Shown: piece by piece, positions 20,630 through 33,382 of the stretch
Numbering within the stretch: the stretch's first letter is position 1
How the letters are laid out: each line of letters starts with the position of its first letter
DNA from: Hippopus hippopus
Lineage: Eukaryota; Mollusca; Bivalvia; Cardiida; Cardiidae
Reading direction: 5' to 3'
DNA length: 64,000 nt
NCBI GenBank assembly: GCA_946811185.2
Contig: OX328113.1
Coordinates: 23,969,521-24,033,520, forward strand
The notes under the pieces: model-generated
What the model saw: only the letters and a program-made list of their open reading frames with translations
What the model was told of the DNA's origin: nothing
The model's database searches: none
Position numbers and translations under genes: made by a program

Positions 20630-21034
20630 AACTGCAGTATGGTCACAACAAGAAAAGACAACTGGGGTAAGCCAACCATTCATTGGTCAGTACCAACCAA
20701 TGAAAAAACAGGCACGCAAATTAAATACATGTATTTATATTCATTTGTTATCAAACCCAAATAGTTCATGGTTCAATCTAAAACTGACATGGTAGGTAAT
20801 TCAAACTACCCAGGATTGCATTTTTGAGGGGTTCTTCAGGCCCACCCTGTATTTTTTGTTGGGCAAAAAGAAAAAAAAAAAACATTTGGCGCTAGAAAAA
20901 CTGGGTCTGAAAGGAACTCAGTATACTGTACATGAGAGGAAAGCCAATGTCGCAGATTTCACCCTTTCCTCCCAAACAAAATAATTTGGGCTCTTCTAAA
21001 TCAAATCTGTAGGTGATAAATCTGGAAGTGATGC

Positions 21035-21158
21035 CAATGAACAGAAGTTCTTTACTAGGGTTGAAAACGCTGTAGTAAAAGAAGAAAGCACTAGTTATCA
21101 CAATGTTTTCAAAACTTCTCTTCCTCAGGGTCATTAAAACAGGATTGTTTGGTACAAA
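21035..21158 (-). mobile_element. TM fragment
   Basis: GAACAGAAGTTCTTTACTAG core side with GGGTCATTAAAACAGGATTG. Confidence 0.55.
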
Positions 21159-21172
21159 TGAGCAGAAGTTAA

Positions 21173-21265
21173 CAGGGTAGAAAACATATTTTTTCCCACA
21201 ATGTTTTCGAAATGACTCTTCCTCGGGATTGTAAAAAAAACACAGGGTCGTTTGAATGCTTAAAG
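21173..21265 (-). mobile_element. TM fragment
   Basis: GGGTAGAAAACATATTTTTT and CCCACAATGTTTTCG with a diverged arm B; last TM sequence before the zinc-finger exon. Confidence 0.5.
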
Positions 21266-21504
21266 TAAGTTTTATAAATCCAAAGGTGAATAAAATGCAT
21301 GTATATGTATCAAATCCTTCAGTTTATAGATAGAAGTGAGATTGACAGTTGTTTCCCCAAAAAAACCTGTGCAGCAGCACTTCTTATTGTCTGTTTAAGC
21401 TATCATAGCTACTTGTTGCAGCAAATACTTCAACTTATCTGATACATGAGAAGATGTGTATGCTTGAATAAAAAATATTTAATTATATTTTTCTTCTCCT
21501 TCAG

Positions 21505-21652
21505 ATCCATGTTTGATACAGTGTAATGAAAGGCTTATCCCATGCCCACTCACCTATGTCATCAGTGTCATGTGACCAAAAAGGGACAAGCTTTGTGAGG
21601 TTGTCCCAATGTGTAATTCACATGGTGAACTATATCCAAGACGTGTCCACAG
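21505..21652 (+). other. 5' UTR portion of the zinc-finger exon, with splice acceptor at 21504
   Basis: A strong pyrimidine tract (TTTTTCTTCTCCTTCAG) ends at 21504. An in-frame TGA at 21626-21628 lies 27 bp before the ATG, so the coding sequence cannot extend upstream in this exon. The first (non-coding) exon was not located. Confidence 0.55.
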
Positions 21653-24600
21653 ATGGAAAAGAAGCAACGCAAGAAACGCGAGTACCCATGTCCAGAATGT
21701 GAAAAAATCTTAACAACGTCTGAAGGCCTAACGATTCATCGACGGATTCACACAGGAGAGAAGCCTTATTCTTGTGATATTTGTGGACACGCTTTTAGTA
21801 GAAAGTGGAATTATACTTGTCATTTGAAAAGTTGCTTAAAGAAGAAAAACCAACGTGATCAGCCTCCCACAGTGCCAAAAGTTATTTCTGAAAATGTGAA
21901 TGTTTCTATCAAACAGCCTGTGATTTCTAATGTGGTAGAAACAGCAGAGGTTCAGAAGGATTCAGTTGGACCTATTGGTTTGTTAAAATTTCCTGTGAAA
22001 ACACAAGAGTTTTGCAATAAAACTGATTTGCATCCAGAGTTAGAAAACCATATCAGTCTGCCTAAAAAAGAGTTGCTCAATTATTCAACAGTAACTGGGA
22101 TTGGGCCTGGAGCTGTTGCCCTGGATCAGGGTCCAGAGAGACTGCCACCTTTTCTCCAACATTCCATTCATACAGAACCTTTACAGCATATCAAAAATGG
22201 ATTTACTAGCACACCTGATCCATACAAGTTTGAATTCCAAACTAAACAGTCTACTGTTGGCAATGTAGCAAAACTAACAAATGTTGTAGACAAAGACCTC
22301 ACTGTTGGAAACCAAAGTAATACCTCACTAAATTTAAAAACAATAAAAGAGAAAACTACTCCAGTTGTTGCAGATTCTGCAATAGTGAATCCAGTGCATT
22401 CGTCTAATATACCTGCTGATGTGAACTTTTTAAATGTTATACCACCAAGCAAAGGAGTGTTAAATTATTCAGGAGCACGTTTACCACAAAATGTACCAAA
22501 CCCTGATTTCTCAGTAGGTAATCCATGTGCTAATTTAGCAATAGCAAACTTGAAAGCAGAGGCATTAAAACAGCTGCTACATGTCAAAGATACATTTAAG
22601 ATCAAAGATAATAGTGTTAAATGTGAAAATCCTTTGTCTAGGTTAATTGTGATAAATCATCCAGTTCACAAGACTGCTTACGAGTTAAATGTAGAGCATC
22701 TCGCATTTAAAACTGATAATTTTTTTCAGAATGGTTGTAAAACTGATATACCACCACCTCTGAAATCTGTGGATTCTGGATTTGATGAGGTGGACGGGGA
22801 TCTTCCAGTGATTAAAGCTGATAAAGATGAATTAAAAACTGGAGATAAAACTGCTTCAGAGGCTATAAATTTGAATCATGTGATTGATACAGGTGCTGGA
22901 AATCTTAACTTTGCACAAAAGCCAAGTAGTGCTGGAAACATAATTGACCATAAACTTGGGTGTATGACATTGAGAAATAGGGAAAATAAATCATTTAGGA
23001 GATTGAAAAAGATAAGAAAAGAGATACTGAAACAAGACATTGGTGATGAGTTTGATGATATTCCTAAAGAAACTGATAAAGATGATAAAAAGAATGTTAC
23101 AAGTGATATAACACATATCAAAGAATTGATTGAGGAAAGGAGGCACAAGAAAGATAAGAAAAGTGATGATATTAGTAAATCAGAAAGTGTGGACAAGGAC
23201 ACACAGAGTTTGTTAAACAAAAAGGATAGAAAATTGAAGTCAAAAGAAGCCATTTATAGGAGGAGAAAAATTTTACCTAAGCAACACACCGTGAGTGGAT
23301 TTGAATGCAAAATATGTGGGAAACATCTCACAACACCATATGGATTGACAAATCATTTGATGGTCCATGAAGGACAAAAACCTTTTGTTTGTCGCATTTG
23401 TAATCATGCATTTACAAAACAGTGGAATTTAAAGACACATATCGAAAACAGACATAAAGTGAAAGTCACAAAGGATGATTTGCAACCTAGGAGTCCATAT
23501 AAGTGGAATGGTATAGTTTCCTCAAAAAGAAAGCATTTAAAAAAAGAAAAAAGTCAGGAGAAAGAGCTGAACAAAGCATCTTCTTCAAACTTAAGTGATA
23601 ACAGTGTTGATAGTGAAACTGTTTCTGCATCAATTACACCAAATGTGGAAAGACCTGAAACTGACACTCATGATAGTGATTACAAAGGTCTTGAATTTTG
23701 TGTTGAAGCATTAGACTTTGATAAGCTAATTGATACAAAAAGAAAAGGTGGAAGTACTGTTTCTGTGTCAAGCAGTCTTGAAGATGAACTGAATCAATCA
23801 TTTGAAGATCTTAAAGATATCAATGCCCTTGATGACTATGATGAGAATATATTTAATCTTGATGAAGATGATTTTATTGAAATACAGATTTTGCAAAGTG
23901 ATGTAGATATTGATAGCATGGTCAACAAAAGTTCTGTGGAAGATCCAAGTAGTGGGAGTGAAGTTCATGTACTGAGTGATGATCCAAAGCTTACAACTAG
24001 TATGGCAAATAACAATGACAATGTAAGCAATGGAGAGATAAATTTAGATCCCAATGAAAAGGGAGAGGAGTGCTTTGTTGACGTTAAAGAACAAAATTAC
24101 ATAAATAAACAAAACAAGGCATTTAATGATGAAATGAGTGTTGCTGGTACCAGAATGCCGGCAGATGAAAGAGCTATTGTTTTTGAGAATGAAAAAGAAA
24201 AAGGATCAACAAGTGATCATAGAAAAAGTGAAGGGTTTGAATGTAAGAAATCGGTCATTGAGGCTGCAGTGGATAAAATACATTTTGCTGGCTCTTCTGG
24301 AAGAGAAAAAATAGATGCAATGGACAAGACAAGTAATGAGAAAGCTAAAGAAATGATAGCAAAAGTTATATGCAAAAATGAAGATAAAGTAGTCATTCCT
24401 TTAGATGAGTCAATATCTGTATCTGAGGCAGCTGTGAAATCCAGGCCTGAACACAATGTCAAGTTAGAGGTTGTCAAAAAGGAAACCAGTTCTGATTTGT
24501 CTTCCACCTTACCTGTAAACAGCCAAACTTCTAATCAACCATTCAACATGTCCAGTCTTCCAGATTATCACCACTTGCAGGAACATCAGAAAATGATGGC

Positions 24601-27600
24601 CCTGTATGGTGTTAATCACTATTCAGGGACACCTTCAGCGGTAAACACTGCTCACAATGGTGCTGTAATGGAGACCAGTGTTCCGTATGCATATTCAGCA
24701 AACTCAGAAAGCAGGGTACCATACCCTGATAATATGATGTTAAACCAGAATTTTGGCATGCTGGGAGGGAGTGTCAATAGTCATAATTCAATGTATCCAA
24801 CTGGTCTGCCTTGTAGGGAATGTGGCAGAGTGTTTGTAAACAAAGAAACATTAGACTTTCACATGAAAGAGCACAAAGGGGCAAAATCCTGCCAGTGTCC
24901 TATTTGTGATAAAACTTTCTCAAATAAAAGCAATTTAACGCGCCACATGTTAATCCATTCAAAGCAAAAGGATGCAAGCAATAATCCCGGAAGCGAGGTT
25001 GAGGATACACTAGGAGCATCTGGTCAAGAAACTAGTGATGGAGTTCTTTCAGGACCAAGTAATGCTTCCTGGAACGGAAATGACTTAACAAGCGAATCAG
25101 AGCAAACTTTACCCCCCATGCAAAGTTTTTCATCCAATCAGAATCATCCATTGGTGGATTCCAATCCAGTTCATAAACCTGCATCAGAAATGCTTCCAGA
25201 TCTCAAACAGAAAGACTTAAATCAGTTAGGAGAGGAAGAGAAGAAAGCAGATTCAGTAACTCATCCTGAAAACCATCCTTTTCATACCAGTAGTGCTACA
25301 TATTATCATCAGTTTGAAAATAATTATCCAGAATCTTTCAATGCCAGTTCAACTCATATGATGCATCAAAATCCATACAGTTTAGATTATGATCAATCAG
25401 GAAGTTTACAGACCTATATGAGAGATGGTTCCGTTTTACCACCAAGCAACTCTCTGAATTCTCAAACCTATGTGCATAATCAGCTGGTAGAATCTTCAGG
25501 CACTTCTCAGGCAACAGCATTTGGAAATATGTTAGGCCCTCAAACCAATCCGCAAGGTTATACTGGAGCTCCAGAAATGGGAGTAGATCCTGTTGCGGTG
25601 CAACAAGCCTCTGTTGTACCTCACCCATTGATACAAGACATACCAAACACTGGGATGAAACAGCTCAGCAAGACCAAGGAGTATCAAGGGGATCGAAAGC
25701 ACCCGACAAAATACTGCACAATATGCAATAAAGCATTTTCTGCCAGCTACTATCCAAACCACATGAAAATGCATGCAGGCACCAGCCCACATATATGCAC
25801 AATATGCAATCAAGTCTTTTCTCAAAAGTTCAGCCTAACAAGGCATATGGAAAATATACACAATAAATCTAAAGGAATTGATGTACCTGGACAGGAGAAA
25901 AAGCTCAAAACAGGCAGCATAAGCTCAACTATTACTATGCAAGATCTCAAACCAAGCACCGAAATGCCTGAAGTAAATGATAACCCAACATCTAATCCTA
26001 GCCAACAAGTTCAAAGCATAGAACTGCCTGATCAACAATCTTTAGAAGGGGATAAGGGCAGTTTGGAAGGCCAATCTATGGTTGGTCAAACTCCAAGATT
26101 GTCTGTGCCTGATGTATCTCAAAGTACTTCACCAGAGGCCCTGCCTTCCACACCTAGTTCAGCCTCCAGTACATCTGGGGATCTTGGTCAGAAATCTGCT
26201 GTTAGTGTAGAGTCTCTACAGTTACCAACTCAAGCACCAAACTCGGCTTTGCCTTCACCACAACCACCCACACAGTCATACTTAAGTCCTCATCATCAGC
26301 AGCAGCAACACACCTCACCATCTTCACAGATGCAAATAGGAGTAATGCCAATCCCAGGATTAGTTCAAGGAATACATGCACCGCATGCTGATGGCTCCGT
26401 GCCCCCAAGTCATGTCCTCCATCGTCCATTCTACCCAACAAACATGGCTCAACAACATCAGAATCATCCAGGAATACTTTGTCCACCCCTTGTGTCCCAG
26501 CAAATGTCTCTTGAAGAAACAGAGCCCAAAGATTTTAGTGAACATCGACCTGCAGAAAAGGAAAAAAGTACCCATCTCTGTACAGTTTGTAATAAAAGCT
26601 ACTCTTCAGCTGCAACATTGAAGGCACACCATAGAATTCATACTGGAGAGAAACCATTTGTCTGTCCCTACTGTCACAAGGCTTTTACCTTTAAAGGTAA
26701 CATGAAGCAACATTTGTCTAAACATCATGGTGATGCTCCACCTCTCCCTCCTCAGTCTTCCAAACCTGACTTAAATAAGAATCAAATGATTGCTGATGGA
26801 AGTGCACAAAGAATTAAAACAGAACCCGGAATAAACTTTCCTTATGATGTGAAGCCCAAATTGGCAGAATCTGATGACATACCAAAGAATCAGGAATACA
26901 AAGGCTATTCAAATGTCTCATTCAATGGGCTTGCTTCAAGGCAGGAACAGGAAAACTTTGCAAGCATGCATCCAGGTGGATTTTTATACCAGAACCCAAA
27001 CTTTCAAGCTGGTCAGGCACCACAGCTATATCCAACACCACCCCCTCAGAGTTACAACAGCCCTGTGAAGTCCTTGACCCCTATGCATGACTCTCAACCT
27101 GCAGCTACTGTTAAAATTGAGGAATATGGACCATATGCTGAAGGAACGTCATCAAACAATTTTGGAAATCTGCCAGCATATCATGATAGTCTGAGTGAAG
27201 CAAATCAAGCTGCCTTTAATCTTGGTGATGAGAAGGCTGCAATCAACAATCAAGATGATGAAAATGTAGCCTCATCTTCATCAGATGTACTTCCTGTACA
27301 AATTGCAAATGCCGTCCTTAGCATGCAACAAGAAACAGAGCTTAAGCGCCAGATTTCCTTACAGGAGATGGGTTCTAATCAAGAGTATTCAGGCTTTGGG
27401 AATTTAGACAAGGAGAGATTGCTTTTGGATACACATCATCTCCAACAGCATTATGGAGTTTTGGCACCCCAGCATCCTCTTCAAACAAAATCTACACTAC
27501 CAGAGGCCATATCCGAGTTACCAGTGCAGAGTGAGAAATCTCCACTTAAAGGTCCTGATTCACACATACCACAGGCATCACCAAAAGCCAAACAAGCAGT

Positions 27601-30115
27601 GTGCCCAATCTGTCATAAAGAGTTGGCATATTCAAGCAGTCTTACATCCCATATGAGAATACACACTGGTGAGAAACCATTTGCCTGTGAATTGTGTGAC
27701 AAGTCATTTGCTCAGAAAAGTAACTTGAATACCCACATGAAATCTCACATGAAGAAGATGGAAGCTAGAGCAGACTCTAGAGCTAGTTCAGTTCATAGTG
27801 AGATATCCAATGATTCCCAGTATCATCTCGAGGCTGCATACCCACCAGGTGCTAGACCTATATCGAAGTCACACTCTCTTAACAGTGATATTGGGTCTGG
27901 AAACTTTGATATGCCACAAGAATATTTGCATCAGACTGATAAGAGTGGCGTTTTTTCTGCTCCTCCTCCGCCGCCAGGTTTCAGAGAACACCAAGCTCAG
28001 ATGGAATTGTACAAGGCCACAGGTCAAAGATATGACTACAATCAGTATGCTGTGCAACATCAAGGATCACAATTTACCAATTACACAGCTCAGACAAATC
28101 TGGAGGCATATCCAGCAGACTACAAGGAGACTGCACAATTTGATAAGAAGTTGACATCTTTGGCTGAAACCCCAGTAACCACAAGCAGCACTGGCAACAG
28201 CTTACCAAATTTTTTCAGTGCATTTTCAAAATTAGGTGATTCCTCTCACAGTATGACTCTGCCTTTTCCTTCACAGACAGCCAATGTTTTATCTAGTCCA
28301 AATGTTTATGATTCTTTTAAAGAACTAGAGAGAAGTACTGCTGTTGGAGTACAAGAACTTGATTCAAATGTTGCTGTTAAGGGTTTCACTCAGGAATCCC
28401 TTGCATCAGTGTATCCAAACATGCCAAACAGTTTGTCCTCTGAAATGCCAATGGGTCCTGAAGCAATCAGCCAGTTCAAAACATCAAGATCAGACACCCC
28501 AAAGAAACCCCTTGTAAAGAAACTATCGGAAGAGGAGCGATTGGCAGCTCGAACTTGCTCTGTGTGTAACAAAGTTCTGTCATGTACAGCTGGTTTGAGA
28601 CATCACATGAGAATGCATACAGGAGAGAAACCTTTTCGATGTAAACTATGCAACAAACGTTTTTCACAGAAATGTAATACCCATACTCATATCAAATCAT
28701 GCATAAAACATTATATATCCACTGGTGAATTCTCAAAAGAGCAGCTGGAGCAAAATGAGCATGAAATTTACACACTGCTGACAGCCTGTGACAGTCCAGA
28801 GTTAGAGACAAATTTTGAAGGGGTGGAGCAGGTTGGATCAGTGTCAACTGTTACTCCACAAGACAGTGACAGTAATACACAGTCAGGAGATGTAGAAGGC
28901 AGAGGTTACTTGTCAAATGAAGATGGCTCAGAGTTGAAAACAGAGACAGACATTGTAAGTAGCAGCACTTCTACTGAACCGAATGGTCGTCCAAACAGTG
29001 AGATGGTCAAACAGAAGCTCTTGGATGTAATGAGTGAAATGAAGCTTCCATTGGACACAGATTCCTACAGCTCTGAGGAACCAAGATCAGAGTCTCAGTC
29101 TCCTGCAAGGCAACTGTTAGAACAGTCTGGAAATACAACACCCATTGAAACGGAAACTCCAACTGAAGGAAGAAGAGAGAAAGACGTGAGGAAAATGTAT
29201 TCCAGTGGGTATAAGAAGAGAAAGTGTACAGAATGTGGTATAGAGATAACAGGAAGTCCAAGCTCAATGGTGCACCATATGCGGGTTCATACAAAAGAGA
29301 AACCTTTTGTTTGTGATTACTGCTGCAGGCCTTTCTCGATGAAGTACAGCCTGAATCGTCACATTCAGTCGCAACACGGAGAAAACAGGCATGAACGTAG
29401 AGGGACAAAGAGAAAAGTAGTTGTGTTGGAGACAAAGAGAAAGAACAATGTGTGGGATAGCGATTCAGGAAGTTCTGAGGGTGAAACAAAGCAAGTTAGA
29501 CTTAAAAGAGAAAAAAGTATAGAGAATGAATTCATTGCCATGCAGAATGAGACATTTAAAGAAACAGGTAATACTGATAGTGGTCGTCTTCAGTTAAGCA
29601 CTGGAAATTCTTCATGGAAAGTGGATGAGGTGCATAAACAAAGACCACAGCACAAAGGTGGAGGTGATAGGCATAATAAACAAACAGGGGAAGTTGACAT
29701 GGACTCTGTCAGTGTCAGAAGTAAGTCTGTTAAAGTGGAGGACAATAATATTGTAGCAAACATGGAGACAGATGGACTTAATGAAAGAGACATTGTTGGG
29801 CATCTGGCGGGAGAAGAATCGTTTCCAGGGGACATTAAAAAAGAAGGCCATCGGAAATGTGAGATATGCAATAAGGAGTTTTCAAATCCAGTATTACTAC
29901 AAAACCATATGGACTCCCATGGCGGAGGTTTTAAGTGTGTCATGTGTGGAAAAACTTTCAGATATAAAAACACGCTAAAGAGGCACTTTGAAAAGCACAA
30001 AGCAGACATGTTTGAGTGTAAAGTGTGTGAGGAAATTTACATGACGGAGACGGAACTGGCGCAACATTCTGTCATTCATTCGTGGGAAAAGAGTCCAGAC
30101 CTAGATTCTCTATAG
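21653..30115 (+). CDS. Giant paired-finger C2H2 zinc-finger protein, 2820 aa, single coding exon
   Basis: The start is the first ATG after an in-frame TGA; the stop is TAG at 30113-30115. Nineteen fingers are visible. Pairs: 13-61, 552-601, 1054-1102, 1355-1403, 1643-1691, 1984-2032, 2302-2350 and 2525-2575; triplet: 2736-2809. Pairs 1, 5, 6 and 7 have TGEKP linkers, typical of DNA-binding arrays. The second fingers of pairs 1 and 7 end H-x3-C (C2HC: C61, C2350). The first finger of pair 4 has 11 residues, not 12, between C1358 and H1370. Linkers of about 160-490 residues look disordered: an acidic stretch near 710-760, a short Q run near 1547, a P run near 2103, and many SUMO-type psi-K-x-E sites. 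Probably a nuclear transcription regulator. The wide pairing recalls Spalt/SALL and Schnurri/HIVEP. Pair 7 (CNKVLSC, then [10 protein letters not shown]) and [10 protein letters not shown] in pair 5 look somewhat SALL-like, but the protein is more than twice SALL length, so I give no symbol. Confidence 0.93.
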   Translation: MEKKQRKKREYPCPECEKILTTSEGLTIHRRIHTGEKPYSCDICGHAFSRKWNYTCHLKSCLKKKNQRDQPPTVPKVISENVNVSIKQPVISNVVETAEVQKDSVGPIGLLKFPVKTQEFCNKTDLHPELENHISLPKKELLNYSTVTGIGPGAVALDQGPERLPPFLQHSIHTEPLQHIKNGFTSTPDPYKFEFQTKQSTVGNVAKLTNVVDKDLTVGNQSNTSLNLKTIKEKTTPVVADSAIVNPVHSSNIPADVNFLNVIPPSKGVLNYSGARLPQNVPNPDFSVGNPCANLAIANLKAEALKQLLHVKDTFKIKDNSVKCENPLSRLIVINHPVHKTAYELNVEHLAFKTDNFFQNGCKTDIPPPLKSVDSGFDEVDGDLPVIKADKDELKTGDKTASEAINLNHVIDTGAGNLNFAQKPSSAGNIIDHKLGCMTLRNRENKSFRRLKKIRKEILKQDIGDEFDDIPKETDKDDKKNVTSDITHIKELIEERRHKKDKKSDDISKSESVDKDTQSLLNKKDRKLKSKEAIYRRRKILPKQHTVSGFECKICGKHLTTPYGLTNHLMVHEGQKPFVCRICNHAFTKQWNLKTHIENRHKVKVTKDDLQPRSPYKWNGIVSSKRKHLKKEKSQEKELNKASSSNLSDNSVDSETVSASITPNVERPETDTHDSDYKGLEFCVEALDFDKLIDTKRKGGSTVSVSSSLEDELNQSFEDLKDINALDDYDENIFNLDEDDFIEIQILQSDVDIDSMVNKSSVEDPSSGSEVHVLSDDPKLTTSMANNNDNVSNGEINLDPNEKGEECFVDVKEQNYINKQNKAFNDEMSVAGTRMPADERAIVFENEKEKGSTSDHRKSEGFECKKSVIEAAVDKIHFAGSSGREKIDAMDKTSNEKAKEMIAKVICKNEDKVVIPLDESISVSEAAVKSRPEHNVKLEVVKKETSSDLSSTLPVNSQTSNQPFNMSSLPDYHHLQEHQKMMALYGVNHYSGTPSAVNTAHNGAVMETSVPYAYSANSESRVPYPDNMMLNQNFGMLGGSVNSHNSMYPTGLPCRECGRVFVNKETLDFHMKEHKGAKSCQCPICDKTFSNKSNLTRHMLIHSKQKDASNNPGSEVEDTLGASGQETSDGVLSGPSNASWNGNDLTSESEQTLPPMQSFSSNQNHPLVDSNPVHKPASEMLPDLKQKDLNQLGEEEKKADSVTHPENHPFHTSSATYYHQFENNYPESFNASSTHMMHQNPYSLDYDQSGSLQTYMRDGSVLPPSNSLNSQTYVHNQLVESSGTSQATAFGNMLGPQTNPQGYTGAPEMGVDPVAVQQASVVPHPLIQDIPNTGMKQLSKTKEYQGDRKHPTKYCTICNKAFSASYYPNHMKMHAGTSPHICTICNQVFSQKFSLTRHMENIHNKSKGIDVPGQEKKLKTGSISSTITMQDLKPSTEMPEVNDNPTSNPSQQVQSIELPDQQSLEGDKGSLEGQSMVGQTPRLSVPDVSQSTSPEALPSTPSSASSTSGDLGQKSAVSVESLQLPTQAPNSALPSPQPPTQSYLSPHHQQQQHTSPSSQMQIGVMPIPGLVQGIHAPHADGSVPPSHVLHRPFYPTNMAQQHQNHPGILCPPLVSQQMSLEETEPKDFSEHRPAEKEKSTHLCTVCNKSYSSAATLKAHHRIHTGEKPFVCPYCHKAFTFKGNMKQHLSKHHGDAPPLPPQSSKPDLNKNQMIADGSAQRIKTEPGINFPYDVKPKLAESDDIPKNQEYKGYSNVSFNGLASRQEQENFASMHPGGFLYQNPNFQAGQAPQLYPTPPPQSYNSPVKSLTPMHDSQPAATVKIEEYGPYAEGTSSNNFGNLPAYHDSLSEANQAAFNLGDEKAAINNQDDENVASSSSDVLPVQIANAVLSMQQETELKRQISLQEMGSNQEYSGFGNLDKERLLLDTHHLQQHYGVLAPQHPLQTKSTLPEAISELPVQSEKSPLKGPDSHIPQASPKAKQAVCPICHKELAYSSSLTSHMRIHTGEKPFACELCDKSFAQKSNLNTHMKSHMKKMEARADSRASSVHSEISNDSQYHLEAAYPPGARPISKSHSLNSDIGSGNFDMPQEYLHQTDKSGVFSAPPPPPGFREHQAQMELYKATGQRYDYNQYAVQHQGSQFTNYTAQTNLEAYPADYKETAQFDKKLTSLAETPVTTSSTGNSLPNFFSAFSKLGDSSHSMTLPFPSQTANVLSSPNVYDSFKELERSTAVGVQELDSNVAVKGFTQESLASVYPNMPNSLSSEMPMGPEAISQFKTSRSDTPKKPLVKKLSEEERLAARTCSVCNKVLSCTAGLRHHMRMHTGEKPFRCKLCNKRFSQKCNTHTHIKSCIKHYISTGEFSKEQLEQNEHEIYTLLTACDSPELETNFEGVEQVGSVSTVTPQDSDSNTQSGDVEGRGYLSNEDGSELKTETDIVSSSTSTEPNGRPNSEMVKQKLLDVMSEMKLPLDTDSYSSEEPRSESQSPARQLLEQSGNTTPIETETPTEGRREKDVRKMYSSGYKKRKCTECGIEITGSPSSMVHHMRVHTKEKPFVCDYCCRPFSMKYSLNRHIQSQHGENRHERRGTKRKVVVLETKRKNNVWDSDSGSSEGETKQVRLKREKSIENEFIAMQNETFKETGNTDSGRLQLSTGNSSWKVDEVHKQRPQHKGGGDRHNKQTGEVDMDSVSVRSKSVKVEDNNIVANMETDGLNERDIVGHLAGEESFPGDIKKEGHRKCEICNKEFSNPVLLQNHMDSHGGGFKCVMCGKTFRYKNTLKRHFEKHKADMFECKVCEEIYMTETELAQHSVIHSWEKSPDLDSL

Positions 30116-30155
30116 TTGTATCTCTACAATTGTGCAGCACTCTTTGAAAAAAGGG
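30116..30155 (+). other. Start of zinc-finger gene 3' UTR, cut by a TM copy
   Basis: Only 40 bp separate the stop codon from a complete TM copy, so the 3' UTR must contain TM sequence unless cleavage occurs within those 40 bp. A possible AATAAA lies at 31504-31509. Confidence 0.5.
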
Positions 30156-30388
30156 TTAAACCCTTAACCACACAATCCTGAGTTTTAACGACCCTGAGAA
30201 AAAAGGCTTTTGAAAACATTGTTGGAAAAGGAGAAAATGCTGGTAACCAGCGTTTTTATCCTTTTCCTTGAATGTTTTTGACCTTTATTTAAAAAAAATT
30301 TCATTGTTTGACCTGGGTTTATTTTGTCATCTGCAAATGCTTTCAGTTTTGGACCAGTCTAAAATTTTGTCATTTGGTATAGAGTTAA
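30156..30388 (+). mobile_element. TM copy, near full length, in 3' UTR region
   Basis: TTAAACCCTTAACCACAC to GTATAGAGTTAA; core right arm aged (GCGTTTTTATCCTTTTCC). Confidence 0.87.
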
Positions 30389-30489
30389 TGCATCACTGTA
30401 ATGTAAATTATATTCAGTAAGTTCATCACTAATATGGGTCTATTATAATGAAGAAAACCCGGCTGATTAAGAAGGTAAAATGGTCCTTT

Positions 30490-30610
30490 GAATTGAAGAA
30501 TATTACAGCAAAGAGTTTTGATCCTGGTCAGCTTGTGTGGAATGCACAGGCTGACATTGGTCAGTACTTTTTGCAGCTGCATCAGACTATCTTTTCTTAA
30601 AGCAGGACTC
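30490..30610 (+). repeat. C-family hairpin repeat, copy 4
   Basis: GATCCTGGTCAGCTTGTGTG, CACAGGCTGACATTGGTCAG and CTTTTTGCAGCTGCATCAGA. Confidence 0.5.
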
Positions 30611-30651
30611 ATATGCACTTTGTATCAAATTATTTGTTCACAGTATGCAGT

Positions 30652-30902
30652 ATGCTTTCACCAAACAAAAACATTTTGGACTCGACCATATTCACAGAAT
30701 TTGCACGTGACAAACATGGTTCAAAGGATATGGTTTGTCTGTAAAAAGGTTGAAATTGCTGGTTACCAACATTTTCTCCTTTTCCCACAATGTTTTCTAT
30801 CCTGTCAAAGACAAATCTTGCCATTCAAGCACTATTTAAATTTTCATCTGCAAATGCTTTCAATTTGGACCAGTCAAAAACTTTGTCATTTGGAAGAGAG
30901 TG
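30652..30902. mobile_element. TM copy with two A arms (chimera)
   Basis: Left half TTTTGGACTCGACCATATTC and right half AAATGCTTTCAATTTGGACC are both arm A; arm B is absent. Confidence 0.72.
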
Positions 30903-30973
30903 CAAGGATTCAATTGTTTACAGCAGACAGTGTAGATCTAAGATAAGACTTTACCCTATGTGCTGTCTAGTTC

Positions 30974-31202
30974 TTAAATCTTTACCAAACGACAAAATTT
31001 TAGACCAGTCCAAATTGAAAGCACTTGCAGACGACAAAATAAACGTAACTCAAAAATTGAAATTTGTTTCCAGCAGGGTAGAAAACATTGTGGGAAAAGG
31101 AGAACATGCTGGTAACCAGCATTTTCTCCTTTTCCCACAATGTTTTCAAAAGGCTTCTACCTCAGGGTCGTAAAAACCAGGGATTGTTTGGTAAAGGGTT
31201 AA
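30974..31202 (-). mobile_element. TM copy, full length
   Basis: 229 bp from TTAAATCTTTACC to GTAAAGGGTTAA. Confidence 0.92.
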
Positions 31203-31224
31203 TTCACAGAGTTTGCAAAGGCAA

Positions 31225-31417
31225 TTAACCATTATACTAAATGACAAGATTCTAGACTTCAAATGTGAGTCGAATGAGGAGACTTGTCTTAAAAATTATA
31301 CAAAACATTGTAGGGGCAAAGGAGAAAATGCTGGTCACCAGCATTTTCTCCTTTTCCCACAATGTTTTCAAAAGCCTCTTTCCTCAGAAAACTCTGGCTT
31401 GTTTGGTAAAGGCTTAA
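31225..31417 (-). mobile_element. TM copy, shortened arm A
   Basis: TTAACCATTATACTAAATGA to GTAAAGGCTTAA; core GGTCACC with both arms good. Confidence 0.82.
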
Positions 31418-31747
31418 AGATGTGCTTCAAGGACTGTCCTTTTACCAGCATTGGTCTCCGGGGCTGCTAAATTGAAATGATGTTTTAGGTATATTATTAA
31501 AACAATAAAAGATCCTTTCATCAAATCCTATGTTGTGGGTACTCTTTGAGACAATTCATATGAGCACCAACAACATTGGTTTTGATGAAAAGCTCGGGAT
31601 TATAGAATTACAATATCAAAACATGTTTGGGCCTCTTGATATTGCGCCGTTCTGTATATTTACATGAGTGAGGAGTGAGCATTTCCCCCATTTTATCATA
31701 ATCATGAAACCGTAAATATTGTGTGTGTTCTTTTTTTTTGAATTACC
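31418..31747. other. Downstream of zinc-finger gene, possible 3' end
   Basis: Holds AATAAA at 31504-31509; otherwise nothing recognised. Confidence 0.35.
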
Positions 31748-31749
31748 TA

Positions 31750-31999
31750 CTTCATTTAACCTGATCTGACCTTTATGATGAATATCTAAGTAGGTATATA
31801 AATAGAACTCCGACTATTGTTCGGGAAGTTATTATATACATGGGAAGGTACAGGTAAGCAATTTAATTTGCACATACCGTACGAAATATTTCCGTGACCA
31901 TTTGGGACTTATGCCGAAGACAGCCCCGTGCGATGCCGAGGATAAAAATAGATTTTAAATTTATATAAATAATGTTGACCTGGGTCAGGTTAAATGAAG
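31750..31999. mobile_element. 250-bp MITE with TA target site
   Basis: Inverted ends CTTCATTTAACCTGA and TCAGGTTAAATGAAG with TA on both sides (31748-31749 and 32000-32001), as in Tc1/mariner-type MITEs. Confidence 0.7.
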
Positions 32000-32059
32000 T
32001 AGACAATAAAATCATATTTTATATGTAGAAAAAGCAACAGAATATTTTTCAATGTGAGT

Positions 32060-32280
32060 TTAACTCTGTACCAGACAACAAATGCTCTTCCAAACTGAAA
32101 GCTTCTACAGACAACAAATTTTGAAGTGATACAAATAAATCAGATGTCTTTGACAGGGTACAAAACATTTTTTGAAAGAAGAAAATGCTGGTTACTGGCA
32201 TTTTCTCCTTTGCCCAAAATATTTTCGTAGCTTTCTCCTTCAGGGTCGTTAAAATTTGTGATTGCATGGTAAAGGTTTAA
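32060..32280 (-). mobile_element. TM copy
   Basis: 221 bp from TTAACTCTGTACCAG to GTAAAGGTTTAA. Confidence 0.85.
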
Positions 32281-32505
32281 CTCTTTACCACACAGTCCTG
32301 ACTATTAACGACCCTGATGGTGAAGCCTTTTGAAAATGTCGTGGAAAAAGGGGAAGATGCTAGTAATCAGCATCTTCTCCTTTTTTCACCATGTTTTCTA
32401 CTCTCTGAATGACAAATTTCATGTTTGAAGTAACATTTAATTTGTCGTCTGCAAAAGTTTTCATTTTGGGCTAGGCTAAAATTTTGTCGTCTGGTAAAGT
32501 GTTAA
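32277..32505 (+). mobile_element. TM copy, full length, with paired core change
   Basis: 229 bp; shares TTAA 32277-32280. Core GAAGATGCT...AGCATCTTC carries matching changes on both arms. Confidence 0.9.
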
Positions 32506-32894
32506 GGGTTTGTGTTTCTCAAGAATAGTTTGAAATAGTCATGAAAAATTGCATTTAAGCGATTACCGTAAATAAAAACTTGACATAAAATGTAGTGTTG
32601 ATTCATAGAGTTGAATCATACAGAATTTGTACATAGAAAATACCTATTTTTGCATTGTATTTTTTAACCTGTTAATGATTGTAGATTGTTTTTTTTTAAG
32701 TCAGTTGTTTAATTTTTTTTTTATTAATGAGTTGCATGATGTAGAAATTAGGGCTGTTTATAAAACATTTTTAAGATGATATGTCGCAACTAATGTTGTA
32801 TAGTAGAGAGATACAAAATATGTTGTAGTTTTACAATATTTGCATGTTTTAATTTATTCAATGCTTTTATCCGTAATTAGCATTTATCTAGATG
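32506..32894. other. AT-rich spacer, nothing recognised
   Basis: Several T-runs (32690-32720) before the 31-bp tandem repeat. Confidence 0.45.
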
Positions 32895-33025
32895 TTGAGG
32901 TAGGACTACAACAAATTATTTTGACTTGTGTAGGACTACAACAATTTTTTTTTTGACTTGTGTAGGACTACAACAATTTATTTTGACTTTTGTAGGACTA
33001 CGACAAATTATTTTGGATTTGTGTG
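32895..33025 (+). repeat. Tandem repeat, 4 units of about 31 bp
   Basis: GTAGGACTACAACAAATTAT with TTTGACTTGT is repeated four times with small length changes in the T run. Confidence 0.85.
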
Positions 33026-33247
33026 GCAAAGGGACTGGTATGTAAATTTGGACTCTTTCTGAAGTGAACTTACCGTAATTTGCTATCTGTGCAGTTCCTT
33101 TCTGAAGGTCAGACTTTCCCCAAGCAATTCACATTTTACCAAGAACTGATAAGAACCAAGTAATCATATTTTTTCATCAGCAAGTGACATTTTTCATACT
33201 GCAGCAAACAACTTTATGAAACATTTTGACAAATGGAGAATTTTTTA

Positions 33248-33382
33248 CTTCTAGCAAACAATCCCATGTTTTGATGACACTGAGGAAGAAGCCTTTTGAA
33301 AACATTTTGGGGCAAGGAGAAAATGCTGGTAGCCAGCATTTTCTCCTTTTCCCACTATGTTTTCTATCCTGTCAAAGACAAA
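33248..33382 (+). mobile_element. TM fragment (arm B and core)
   Basis: AGCAAACAATCCCATGTTTT to CTGTCAAAGACAAAATG. Confidence 0.75.

Noticed and set aside
28999..29489. 160-codon minus-strand ORF (and others at 22876, 25338, 25532, 29590)
   Set aside because: They are shadows of the zinc-finger gene on the opposite strand.
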